Source: JBFELU01 sp041572755 (GTDB lineage: Bacteria; Actinomycetota; Acidimicrobiia; Spongiisociales; UBA11373). Taken from it: a stretch of DNA of 52,362 nucleotides. The stretch lies in the NCBI GenBank assembly GCA_041572755.1, contig JBFFRY010000018.1:1-52362 (forward strand), written 5' to 3'. The notes beneath the pieces were generated by a model. That model made no database searches and had not been told where the DNA came from. It was given only the letters and a program-made list of their open reading frames with translations. Of the stretch, positions 32,804 through 40,220 are shown one piece after another; the first letter of the stretch is position 1, and every line of letters starts with the position of its first letter. Both the position numbers and the translations under genes were made by a program.

Positions 32804-32809
32804 TACCGT
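32804..32809 (+). promoter_or_regulatory. Leaderless-type -10 for the YbaK-like gene
   Basis: TACCGT ends 8 nt before the GTG at 32818. Confidence 0.45.
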
Positions 32810-32817
32810 CGGGCGCC

Positions 32818-33291
32818 GTGAAGCTCCCAGCCGCCACCCGACGCGTGGTCGACGCAGCCCGGGAACTCGGGCTCGAGATCGACATTCATCTCTTCCCGGA
32901 GGGCACCAAGACCTCGGCCGACGCGGCCGCGGCGGTGGGCTGCGAGCTGTCCGCGATCGCCAAGTCGATCGTGTTCATGGTCGACGATCGGGCCATCGTG
33001 GCGATCATCTCGGGGGATCGTCGAGTCGACCCGGACCGCTTGGCGGCGGCGACCGGGGGGCGGTCCGCCAGACGCGCCACCCTGGAAGAGGCGCGCGCGG
33101 CCACCGGCTTCGCCGCCGGGGGGACGCCGGCCTTCGGCCACGAGACGTCCGTCGAGGTCGTTGCCGATCTGAGCCTGCAGCGGCACGGGGAGGTCTGGTC
33201 GGCGGCGGGGACGCCCACCACGGTGTATCCAATCGATCTCGGCGACCTGGTGCGGGCCTCCGGCGCCCGCTGGGTGGACGTGGCCGCCTAG
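32818..33291 (+). CDS. YbaK/ProX-like aminoacyl-tRNA editing protein
   Basis: 157 residues of the YbaK/prolyl-tRNA editing fold, which hydrolyses mischarged tRNA such as Cys-tRNA-Pro. The conserved Lys is K49 in SAIAKSIVF, and GGTPAFGHETSVEVV is the other family motif. I prefer the GTG at 32818, where homologues begin and which sits just after the promoter hexamer, over a TTG at 32791. Convergent with the ABC ATPase gene; stops share CTAG at 33288-33291. ProS at 5470 has its own INS editing domain. Confidence 0.85.
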   Translation: MKLPAATRRVVDAARELGLEIDIHLFPEGTKTSADAAAAVGCELSAIAKSIVFMVDDRAIVAIISGDRRVDPDRLAAATGGRSARRATLEEARAATGFAAGGTPAFGHETSVEVVADLSLQRHGEVWSAAGTPTTVYPIDLGDLVRASGARWVDVAA

Positions 33292-34292
33292 GAGGGCTTC
33301 AGCGGCACGACTCCCGTCGGGTCGACCCGGAGCCGTACCCGGGCTCCGGGGGCGGCATCCCCTCGGACGTCGAGTCGGGTTCCGTCGACGTCGACGTCCA
33401 ACGCGACGTGGTCGCCGCGGAAGGTTCGGGCCCGGACCACGCCCTCGAGGTGCCCGGTGTCGTCGAGGGTCACCGCATCGGGCCGAACCACGACTCGCAC
33501 CTCTCCATCGGGCACGTCGGGGAGGGAGAGGCTGCCGAGACGGCCGAGGTCGGCGACGCCGCCCCGGACCGTGGCGGTGAGGATGGTCGGAAACCCGAGA
33601 AACTCGGCGACGAACTCAGTGGCCGGGCGCCGCCAGACATCCTCGGCCGGGCCTCGCTGCTCGATGCGGCCCCGGCGGATCACGGCGATGCGGTCAGCCA
33701 CGGCAAAGGCCTCTGACTGGTCGTGAGTGACGTAGAGGGCGGTGATGCGCAGGCGATCGAGCAGCTCGCGGATCTCGACTACGAGCCGCTCGCGAAGCGG
33801 CCGGTCCAGAGAACCGAGCGGCTCGTCGAGGAGCAGCATGCGGGGCTCGGGAGCGAGGGCTCGCGCCAGCGCCACCCGCTGCGCCTGGCCCCCCGAAAGG
33901 GTGTCGATGCGGCGCCGCTCGAAGCCGGCGAGCTCGACGCGTGCCAGCGCTGTGGCGATCCGCTGGCGTCGCTCGGACGCCTCCACGCCGCCCATGCGGA
34001 GGCCGAACTCCACGTTGCGGCCGACGTCCAGATGGGGAAAGAGTGCGAAGTCCTGGAACACCACGCCGAATCGGCGGGCGTGAGTCGGCACGTGCTGGAG
34101 ATCGGCGCCGTTCCACAGCACCCGGCCGGCATCGAGTCGTTGCAGGCCGGCGATCGCCCGCAGAAGGGTCGTCTTGCCGGATCCGCTGGGACCCAGCAAC
34201 GCCAGCGTTTCGCCGTCGGCAACGGAGAGGTCGACGCCGGACACCGCCTCGAGGCGGTCGAATCGCACGGTTGCGCCGAGGACGGCCAGCAT
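33288..34292 (-). CDS. thiQ: ABC transporter ATPase of the thiamine uptake operon
   Basis: 334 residues. Walker A GPSGSGKTT at 34-42, signature LSGGQAQRVALARAL, Walker B LLLDEPLGSLD and a C-terminal TOBE-like beta region of about 100 residues. That tail makes it FbpC/PotA-like in architecture and longer than E. coli ThiQ (about 232). The thiamine assignment comes from the operon: riboswitch, thiN, binding protein and permease precede it. It starts at an ATG sharing one base with the permease stop (TGATG). Confidence 0.85.
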   Translation of the reverse strand: MLAVLGATVRFDRLEAVSGVDLSVADGETLALLGPSGSGKTTLLRAIAGLQRLDAGRVLWNGADLQHVPTHARRFGVVFQDFALFPHLDVGRNVEFGLRMGGVEASERRQRIATALARVELAGFERRRIDTLSGGQAQRVALARALAPEPRMLLLDEPLGSLDRPLRERLVVEIRELLDRLRITALYVTHDQSEAFAVADRIAVIRRGRIEQRGPAEDVWRRPATEFVAEFLGFPTILTATVRGGVADLGRLGSLSLPDVPDGEVRVVVRPDAVTLDDTGHLEGVVRARTFRGDHVALDVDVDGTRLDVRGDAAPGARVRLRVDPTGVVPLKPS

Positions 34293-35941
34293 CAGAAGCT
34301 CCCCATCCCCGGAGCGCGAAAGCGCTCGATCATCGAGATGACGGTGGCGGTGATGATCATGAGCACGACTCCGAGGGCCATGGCGCGCCCGAAGTTGAGG
34401 TCTCCCGGTCGTCCCAGGTAGCGGAAGATCACCAGCGGCAGTGTGGGCGTGTCGGGGCGGGCCACGAAGGCGGTTGCCCCGAACTCGCCCAGCGAGACCG
34501 CAGCGGCGAATCCGGCGCCGACGGCGGCCGCCCGACCGATGATGGGAAGATCGATCTCGCGCCACACCCGGCCCGGAGGCGCCCCGAGAACGGCGGCGGC
34601 CTCGCGGAGGCGGCCCCGGATCGAGCGCATCACGGGGACCACACTGCGGACCACGAAGGGGATGGCGACCAGCGAGTGGGCGATGGGAATCAGCAACGGC
34701 CAGGCCCGGAGGTCGACCGGCGCGTCGAGGGCCACGATGAACCCGAACCCGATGGTCACCGCCGAGGTTCCCAGCGGCAGCATCAACAGCGTGTCGAACC
34801 ACCGCGACGCCCGGTTGCGGCGAGTGGCGATGACCACCGAGGCGCTGAGGCCGATCGCCAGGGCTACGACCGTCGCCACTGCGGCGAAGCCGAGGGAGTT
34901 CCCCACGGCCTGGAGCGGTTCGACGGCTCGAATCCCGTCGTCGCTGCCGAGCGCTCGATACATCCCGAGTCCGTAGCCGGAGCCGCTCCGGAAGGACCGT
35001 TCCACGAGGACGGCCAGCGGCGCGCCGAGCAGGACCGCCATTGACGTCAGCACCCCTCCGACCACCGCCCGCTGACCGGCCGTCGCCGGGCGCTGGGCGG
35101 TCTCGGAACCGGCCCTCAGGTGCTGCTCCACGGCGGTGCGCTCCTGGTACCGGCTGTAGGCGAGGAGGATGGCGGTCACCCCGGCCAACTGGACGACCGC
35201 CAGCATCGCGGCCACCGGGAGGTCGAAGAGCACGGCCGTCTGGCGATAGATCTCCACCTCGAGGGTCGTCAACCGCGACCCGCCGAGGATCAGCACGATC
35301 CCGAAGGATGTGAAGGTGAAGAGGAAGACGATCGAGGCTGCTGCCGCCAGTGCCGGACGGAGGAGCGGGAGGGTGACGCTGCAAAAGGCCCGCCACCGCC
35401 CCGCACCGAGGCTCCGGGCGGCCTCCTCCAGTCGGGGATCGAGATGGGACCAGAGGCCGCCGACGGTGCGCAGGACGACGGCGTAGTTGAAGAACACGTG
35501 GGCGATCAGGATCGCCCAGATCGAACCGTCGAGGCGTATCCCGAGGAGGCCTCCCGGCCCCAGGAGTGCCAGAAAAGCGGTCCCGACGACCACCGTCGGA
35601 AGGACGAACGGGATCGTTGCGGCAGCCCGAAGCAGGCGTTTCCCTCGGAACTCGTACCGGGCGAAGACGTAGGCGCCCGGCAGGGCGACCAGCAACGTCG
35701 CCACGGTCGACGCCACCGCCTGCCATGAGGTGAACCAGAGCACGCCGAGAAGGTCGCCTTCGCCGAGGGCCCGTTCGAACGCCGAGAACTCGAGCCGGCC
35801 GTCCCGCCACAGGCCGGTCGCCACGATCGAAGCGAACGGCCATGCGAAGAAGACCGCCAGGAAGGCCAGCGGGATGCCGACCAGTGCCAGGCGGGTTGCT
35901 CGGCTCAGCGCAGGACGATGTCCGTCCACTCCCTGATCCAT
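34292..35941 (-). CDS. thiP: Thiamine ABC transporter permease (fused two-domain)
   Basis: About 549 residues with twelve predicted helices; two BinDingProtein-dependent permease domains are fused, as in ThiP. Each domain has an EAA-type loop (EEAARSLGAGRWRAFCSVTLP; REAAAVLGAPPGRVWREIDLP). The start is uncertain: ATG 35941 (used here, 37-bp overlap with the binding-protein gene), GTG 35929, or a CTG at 35908 overlapping the upstream stop as CTGA in the same way as dxr. None has a convincing ribosome site. The membrane part begins at LALVGIPLAFLAVFFAW. Confidence 0.85.
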   Translation of the reverse strand: MDQGVDGHRPALSRATRLALVGIPLAFLAVFFAWPFASIVATGLWRDGRLEFSAFERALGEGDLLGVLWFTSWQAVASTVATLLVALPGAYVFARYEFRGKRLLRAAATIPFVLPTVVVGTAFLALLGPGGLLGIRLDGSIWAILIAHVFFNYAVVLRTVGGLWSHLDPRLEEAARSLGAGRWRAFCSVTLPLLRPALAAAASIVFLFTFTSFGIVLILGGSRLTTLEVEIYRQTAVLFDLPVAAMLAVVQLAGVTAILLAYSRYQERTAVEQHLRAGSETAQRPATAGQRAVVGGVLTSMAVLLGAPLAVLVERSFRSGSGYGLGMYRALGSDDGIRAVEPLQAVGNSLGFAAVATVVALAIGLSASVVIATRRNRASRWFDTLLMLPLGTSAVTIGFGFIVALDAPVDLRAWPLLIPIAHSLVAIPFVVRSVVPVMRSIRGRLREAAAVLGAPPGRVWREIDLPIIGRAAAVGAGFAAAVSLGEFGATAFVARPDTPTLPLVIFRYLGRPGDLNFGRAMALGVVLMIITATVISMIERFRAPGMGSF

Positions 35942-36930
35942 CGCTCGCGGTTGGCCTCGATGATCTCCGGGTCCATCAACACGGGTTCGTCGGGCACGGC
36001 CGTGTGTTGGGCGAAGACCTCGGGAAGTGTGGCTTCCGTGCTGGCCGGGAAGACGAACATGCGCAGTGGGATGTCCTCTTGGAACGACCGGCTCAGCATG
36101 AAGTCGATGAGCGCCTCCGCCCCCTGGCGATCGTCGGTGCCGCGCAGGATGCCGGCGAACTCGATCTGGCGAAAGCACCCGTCGGTCAGGACCGTCGTCG
36201 GCGCAGTCTCGGTCGGCTCCACGGCGAACAACACCTCGGCCGGAGGTGATGAGGCATACGACACCACGAGGGGGCGGTCGCCTGCCCCCGAGCCTCCCGA
36301 GAACACCCCGTAGTAGGCGTCTTCCCATCCGGCAGTCACCGCGACGTCGTTGGCAACCAGGCCCTGCCAGAAGTCGCGCCAGGTGGTGTCGCCGCTCTCG
36401 CCGAAGACGGCGACGGTCACCAGCAGGAAGGCGAGGCCGGGCGACGAGGTGGCCGGGTTCTCGACGACGAGCGTCCCGGCGAACGCCGGATCGGTGAGCT
36501 CCTCGAGGGTGCTCGGGGGTGTGGCGAACGCGGTGCGGTCGATGTTGATGCAGACGTCGCCGAAGTCGATCGGCGTGACGTGGGGATCGAGATCGAGTCC
36601 CGGCGCAACCGTGTCGATGCGCCGGCTGCGGTACTCGAGGAAGAGTTCGGCGTCGAGCGCCCGTGAGAGGAACGTGTTGTCGACGCCGAAGAGGACATCG
36701 GCGACCGGGTTGCCCGCTGCCAGGATCGCCTGGTTGAGGACCTGGCCGGCGTCGCCACCCGCCAGCACCTCGACCCGCCAGCCGGTCTCGGCGGTGAACT
36801 CGGCCAGGATCTCCTCCCCGACGTCGAACGAGTCGTGGGTCAGGAGGGTGACGGTCCCCGACTCGGTGTCGTTGCCGCACCCGGCTCCAACGACGACGAA
36901 CGCCGTGAGGGCGACGATGAGCCGCCTCAT
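35905..36930 (-). CDS. thiB: Thiamine-binding lipoprotein of ABC transporter
   Basis: 341 residues. A lipoprotein signal (MRRLIVALTAFVVVGAGC, lipid Cys18) precedes a periplasmic-binding fold of the ThiB/TbpA group: VTLLTHDSFDVGEEILAEF, PVADVLFGVDNTFLSRAL, FGDVCINIDR. Thiamine is the most likely ligand given the TPP riboswitch and thiN in the same operon; thiamine phosphates are possible. It starts at the ATG overlapping the thiN stop by four bases. Confidence 0.9.
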   Translation of the reverse strand: MRRLIVALTAFVVVGAGCGNDTESGTVTLLTHDSFDVGEEILAEFTAETGWRVEVLAGGDAGQVLNQAILAAGNPVADVLFGVDNTFLSRALDAELFLEYRSRRIDTVAPGLDLDPHVTPIDFGDVCINIDRTAFATPPSTLEELTDPAFAGTLVVENPATSSPGLAFLLVTVAVFGESGDTTWRDFWQGLVANDVAVTAGWEDAYYGVFSGGSGAGDRPLVVSYASSPPAEVLFAVEPTETAPTTVLTDGCFRQIEFAGILRGTDDRQGAEALIDFMLSRSFQEDIPLRMFVFPASTEATLPEVFAQHTAVPDEPVLMDPEIIEANRERWIREWTDIVLR

Positions 36931-37577
36931 GGCCGCGGGCTCCCGGTGTGGATCACCATGGCGACTCCTCGTTCGATCGAGATGGATGCCTGCTCGGCGG
37001 TCAGCAGGTTGCTCACGCCTCGCGTCGATGCCTGCTCGAGGGTGGCTCCTCTCAGTTCCCAGCGCAGCCCGTCGGTGACGATGCCGAAGACGGGTTCCCC
37101 CACCGCCAGGATCGTCACCAGGTCGCCGACGTTTCCGGCGAGCGCGGCGCGGTCCCTGAGGATGACGACTCGGGCGTCCTCCACCCACCAGTCGATGCTG
37201 AGGCCGGTGAACCGCTCGCCCGTGAGCAGCAAGGCGTTGGCCAGGAAGTGGTCGATGCGGTCGAGGCTCGAACCGCCGATCACCCGAACCGGGCTCAGGC
37301 CCCGCTCCCGGGCGGCGTCGAGCGCCAGTTCCAGGTCGGTGGCGTCCTTGTCGCGAGGATGGGCCTCGATGGCGGCACCGGCGCGGCGGGCGTCGGCGAC
37401 GACGCCGGGATCTGCAGAGTCGAAGTCGCCGACCACGAGGTCCACGTCGAGGCCGATCTCGAGGGCGGCGTGGAGGCCGGCGTCGGCGGCCATCACGAAG
37501 GCGCGGGGATCGACCAGGGCACGCGGCGACCGGGGAAGGGGGTTCCCACCCGAGAAGATCACTGCCGATCGGCTCAC
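36927..37577 (-). CDS. thiN: Thiamine pyrophosphokinase
   Basis: Converts imported thiamine to the cofactor TPP. With the GTG at 37577 it has 216 residues. Motifs are MAADAGLHAALEIGLDVDLVVGDFDS (substrate/ATP site), KDATDLELAL, and the C-terminal dimer domain ending GVAMVIHTG. The GTG has GGAGG at 37583-37587, 5 nt upstream; that site is part of helix P1 of the riboswitch. An in-frame ATG at 37595 lies inside the conserved riboswitch core and is not used. Encoded first in the thiN-thiB-thiP-thiQ operon. Confidence 0.9.
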   Translation of the reverse strand: MSRSAVIFSGGNPLPRSPRALVDPRAFVMAADAGLHAALEIGLDVDLVVGDFDSADPGVVADARRAGAAIEAHPRDKDATDLELALDAARERGLSPVRVIGGSSLDRIDHFLANALLLTGERFTGLSIDWWVEDARVVILRDRAALAGNVGDLVTILAVGEPVFGIVTDGLRWELRGATLEQASTRGVSNLLTAEQASISIERGVAMVIHTGSPRP

Positions 37578-37579
37578 GT

Positions 37580-37673
37580 CTTCCTCCGCTGGCATTACCC
37601 AGTTCAGGTTCTGCGGGTCGGCGGCGTTCCGGCCGCCCTCTCAGCTCGGCCTCGTTCCGAGCTCCCCGGAGTG
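37580..37673 (-). ncRNA. TPP (thi-box) riboswitch controlling the thiamine operon
   Basis: Read on the - strand the element shows the core GGGGAGC, GCTGAGAGG, ACCC, GAACCTGA, GGGTAATGCCAGCG, in the canonical order. CTCCG (37671-37667) pairs with CGGAG (37588-37584) as P1; GCTCGG/CCGAGC forms P2-P3; a GCGGCC/GCCGCC arm is the variable P3a-like extension; ACCC/GGGT is P4. The ribosome site of thiN (GGAGG) is inside the 3' strand of P1, so TPP binding would hide it: translational control. Confidence 0.95.
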
Positions 37674-37678
37674 AGCAC

Positions 37679-37684
37679 AGGGTA
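37679..37684 (-). promoter_or_regulatory. -10 element of the thiamine operon
   Basis: TACCCT on the - strand, 6 nt before the first riboswitch pairing base, which would place the transcript start at the riboswitch 5' edge. Confidence 0.5.
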
Positions 37685-37692
37685 ACCGAACC

Positions 37693-38463
37693 TCAGCGGT
37701 CGATGCGGTGAGCCATGGCGTACGCGGCTTCGAAGGCGACGGTCGCCTCGGCCCCGAATACCCCGTGACCGTCGTCGTTGGCGTGAAAGAGGTCGCCGGC
37801 AAAGAGCGTGCGATCCTCCCAGAAGGCAGCCCAGATCCGCCCCTGCGTGTACACCTTGACGGCATGGGGATGGCGCAGGGCGACTTCGCGGGCAGCTTCG
37901 TTGAACGCCGTCGAGCGCCGGGTGAGGAAGGGGCGCAGGGCCTTGGGAAGCCGGGGTATCGAGCCGAGGTCGCCCATACCGAGGACGATCACCGAGCCCG
38001 AAACCTCCTCCAGCCTCGTCACGATGTGGTCGAGCTCGGCGGCGTAGCGGGTGACGCGAACCCCCCGCATGGCATCGTTGGATCCCACCGAGACGACTGC
38101 GATGTCGGGCCGGAATTCGATCGCGGTCGCCAGCTGCCCTTCGATGACGTCGCGGGCCTTGGACCCGCCGACGGCGAGCGAGACGAGCCGGACGTGGTGG
38201 CGATCGGTGAAGCCGTGGACCGCTCGACGGATCCAAACGTTGTCGAGACGCTCCACACCGGGCCCGGTCAGCGACGAGTCGCCGACCGCCACCACGGTCA
38301 GAGGGGGCAGGCGGGGATCACCGAATTCACCGGAGACGTCCTGATTGGGGAACGAGGGCAGGTCGGAGCGATGGGCGGCCCTGAGGACCTGTCCGGCGAC
38401 GAAGGCGGCGGCGGCCGCCGGGATGAGCGGGATCGAAGCAGTCATCCGCTTCACAATCGCCAT
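37693..38463 (-). CDS. SGNH/GDSL hydrolase, probably membrane-anchored
   Basis: 256 residues. An N-terminal hydrophobic segment (SIPLIPAAAAAFVAGQVL) is followed by a GDSL-type hydrolase: GDSS with catalytic Ser63, the oxyanion Gly in VGGSKARD, GSND, and the terminal Asp/His in DLFHANDDGH. Members are lipases, esterases or acyl-thioesterases; substrate unknown. The TAGCAT hexamer 8 nt upstream of the ATG starts with the stop codon of the preceding gene. Confidence 0.85.
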   Translation of the reverse strand: MAIVKRMTASIPLIPAAAAAFVAGQVLRAAHRSDLPSFPNQDVSGEFGDPRLPPLTVVAVGDSSLTGPGVERLDNVWIRRAVHGFTDRHHVRLVSLAVGGSKARDVIEGQLATAIEFRPDIAVVSVGSNDAMRGVRVTRYAAELDHIVTRLEEVSGSVIVLGMGDLGSIPRLPKALRPFLTRRSTAFNEAAREVALRHPHAVKVYTQGRIWAAFWEDRTLFAGDLFHANDDGHGVFGAEATVAFEAAYAMAHRIDR

Positions 38464-38471
38464 GCGACGAG

Positions 38472-38477
38472 ATGCTA
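38472..38477 (-). promoter_or_regulatory. Leaderless-type -10 for the SGNH hydrolase gene
   Basis: TAGCAT on the - strand; its TAG (38475-38477) is the stop codon of the upstream reductase gene. Eight nt separate it from the ATG. Confidence 0.45.
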
Positions 38478-38945
38478 AATCGGTTCGAGAGCGAACAGCA
38501 TGACGTCCCGACCGGAACGGCGTCGGTAGTTCTCGTAGGCAGGCCACAACTCGACGAATCGCGGCCACAGCCGAGCGAACTCGTCGGCATCGGCGAGGTG
38601 GGCCCGATACCGGGTTCGCAGCCGACCGATCTGGATGTCTGCTTCGGGTTCGGACACCAGGTTGTAGGCCCAGGCCGGGTGGTTGGGCCTCCCGAAGTTG
38701 GTGGCGAGCACCGCGATCGAATCGCCTTCCTCGATGTATAACAAGGGTGTGGTGTGCCGGCGGCCGGTGCGCCTTCCGGTGGTGGTCAACAGGAGGGTGG
38801 GGAAGACGTCGTGCCCCACCACCGTGAGCCAACCGCCGGTGAGTCGGTACAGCACCCGATCGGCCGGCGGTGCCACCCGCCGGGCGACGGCGGGAAACCA
38901 AGCGCGGCGGCCCATCTGCTGCAGGAATCTCGACCAGGCGCTCAC
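38475..38945 (-). CDS. Deazaflavin (F420)-dependent nitroreductase family protein
   Basis: 156 residues of the split-barrel Ddn family of actinobacteria: LLTTTGRRTGRRHTTPLLYIEEGD and NFGRPNHPAWAYNLVSEPEADI, where the Lys/Arg-rich and Trp-Asn segments bind F420. Natural substrates may be quinones; exact function unknown. GTG start overlaps the preceding small gene by four bases (GTGA). It implies that the host makes F420; no F420 biosynthesis gene is in the window. Confidence 0.87.
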   Translation of the reverse strand: MSAWSRFLQQMGRRAWFPAVARRVAPPADRVLYRLTGGWLTVVGHDVFPTLLLTTTGRRTGRRHTTPLLYIEEGDSIAVLATNFGRPNHPAWAYNLVSEPEADIQIGRLRTRYRAHLADADEFARLWPRFVELWPAYENYRRRSGRDVMLFALEPI

Positions 38946-39142
38946 GGCCGCTGGTGACCCGCCACATCAGCCGCGTACCAGAGCAGGGCGGCGCCGGCGA
39001 ACACGGCGACGGAGAGGAGAGCCGGGGTGTACTCGCCGTTGGCGGCGGCGTAGAGCATCAGGAGCGCCCCGGCGGCGGCTGTCAGCGTGCTCAGGGCCAG
39101 GATCGGCAAGGCGAGCCAATGGGGAATCTGGAGACCGCGCAT
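38942..39142 (-). CDS. 66-residue two-helix membrane protein
   Basis: Two hydrophobic helices (WLALPILALSTLTAAAGALLM and ALLSVAVFAGAALLWYAA) joined by a short loop ANGEYTP. No recognised family. It is translationally coupled to the F420-type reductase by GTGA overlap, so the reductase may be membrane-associated through it; that is a guess from context. Confidence 0.65.
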   Translation of the reverse strand: MRGLQIPHWLALPILALSTLTAAAGALLMLYAAANGEYTPALLSVAVFAGAALLWYAADVAGHQRP

Positions 39143-39151
39143 CGATCCGAA

Positions 39152-39157
39152 ACACTA
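39152..39157 (-). promoter_or_regulatory. -10 element of the two-helix protein / Ddn pair
   Basis: TAGTGT on the - strand, 9 nt before the ATG at 39142. Confidence 0.4.
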
Positions 39158-39174
39158 GCCGCGGGGGTCCCCGC

Positions 39175-39180
39175 TACCGT
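39175..39180 (+). promoter_or_regulatory. Leaderless-type -10 for the 340-residue unknown protein
   Basis: TACCGT on the + strand ends 7 nt before the ATG at 39188. Confidence 0.45.
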
Positions 39181-39187
39181 GCTCCGG

Positions 39188-40210
39188 ATGGAAGATCGCG
39201 ATTCCCCCGCTTCCTCCGACCCGATCGCCGAGGCGGTCGGTCGCGGTGATCTCGACGAGCTCACCCGGCTGGTCGACGGCCTGTGCGCGGCGCGGGAATG
39301 GGACGAGGTGATCCGCCTCAGAGATCGATGCCGGCATGCTCTCGAGCGAGGGTTGCAGCTGTGGCCGGCGGCCGAGTACGCCGAGTACCGGGTGGCACTC
39401 GAGGCGCCTGCAGAGTGGGCGGGGTCCGTGATCCGGGAAGGCGCCGGCCGGTTTGCGCTCGGACCGCTGTGGGAGGTCGCCGCGTCGACCCATTCGTGGT
39501 CGGACCTCGGCCCCGCCGTCGATGTCGGTCCGCCTCGGACGATGGCCGCCCACGAGCGAGTGATCCGGGGTGAGGACCTCTCCGGCGACCCGTCCATCGA
39601 CGACTCGATCCTGGAGATACCGTTGCGGCTCGAGCCGTGGGAGCCCTCGTATTCGGTGGCCACCTATCGGGCTCGCGAAGCCGACTTCCCGTCGCCCCCG
39701 ATGCCGGCTCTGGATCGCATCGGGCCCGCAACTGCCGGCGAGGCCGTTGCGGCCGGCGAGGTCGGTGAGGCGCTGCTGGCCCTCGGCCGTGCCTGGTCGG
39801 AACAGTCCAACGGAGGGTGCCGTGTGGCGGCGGTGCGCGGCGGGGTCGGCGAGGCGATCGCCGCCCTGGATGCCGGAGCCGTGAGCCCGGTGACCGTGGA
39901 TCCCGCCGCCGCCTTCGCCCACATGGCGTGGGCGGCCGCCTCGGGGGGTGCCTACGGTCGGCGGGCCGGGACGCCGGCGGGCCGCTTCGCCGCCTGGTGG
40001 GTGGTGGCGGCCATCGCCGGTCTCGACTGGCCGGCAGCAGGAGAGAGGGTCGGCTCCGAGGCCGCCGCGCTGACGTGGGCGCTTTGGGAGAGCCCCGGCC
40101 GGCCGACCGGCTGGCACCTGGGTCTCGCCGTCGCCGACAAGGAGGGTGGCCGCGGATGGGCGGTGGAAGCCTGGGACGGCCATCGCGAGGACGATGCGCC
40201 GGCCGAGTAG
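39188..40210 (+). CDS. Conserved-looking protein of unknown function, 340 residues
   Basis: Cytosolic-looking, no signal peptide or membrane helix. The first 75 residues are helical and acidic (DLDELTRLVDGLCAAREWDEV). The middle contains RTMAAHERVIRGEDLSGD, which looks like a conserved motif. The rest is Ala/Gly-rich with alternating helices, including repeated AAGE/AVAAGEVGEA stretches. I do not recognise the family. Its TAG stop doubles as the first three bases of a TAGGGT hexamer before the dehydratase gene. Confidence 0.6.
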   Translation: MEDRDSPASSDPIAEAVGRGDLDELTRLVDGLCAAREWDEVIRLRDRCRHALERGLQLWPAAEYAEYRVALEAPAEWAGSVIREGAGRFALGPLWEVAASTHSWSDLGPAVDVGPPRTMAAHERVIRGEDLSGDPSIDDSILEIPLRLEPWEPSYSVATYRAREADFPSPPMPALDRIGPATAGEAVAAGEVGEALLALGRAWSEQSNGGCRVAAVRGGVGEAIAALDAGAVSPVTVDPAAAFAHMAWAAASGGAYGRRAGTPAGRFAAWWVVAAIAGLDWPAAGERVGSEAAALTWALWESPGRPTGWHLGLAVADKEGGRGWAVEAWDGHREDDAPAE

Positions 40211-40213
40211 GGT
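40208..40213 (+). promoter_or_regulatory. Possible leaderless -10 for the dehydratase gene
   Basis: TAGGGT, beginning with the stop codon of the previous gene, ends 7 nt before the GTG at 40221. Confidence 0.4.
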
Positions 40214-40220
40214 CCCGGCG

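Noticed and set aside
37578..37595. ATG at 37595 as the thiN start
   Set aside because: It is part of the invariant GGGTAATGCC of the riboswitch; the GTG at 37577 has the proper ribosome site.
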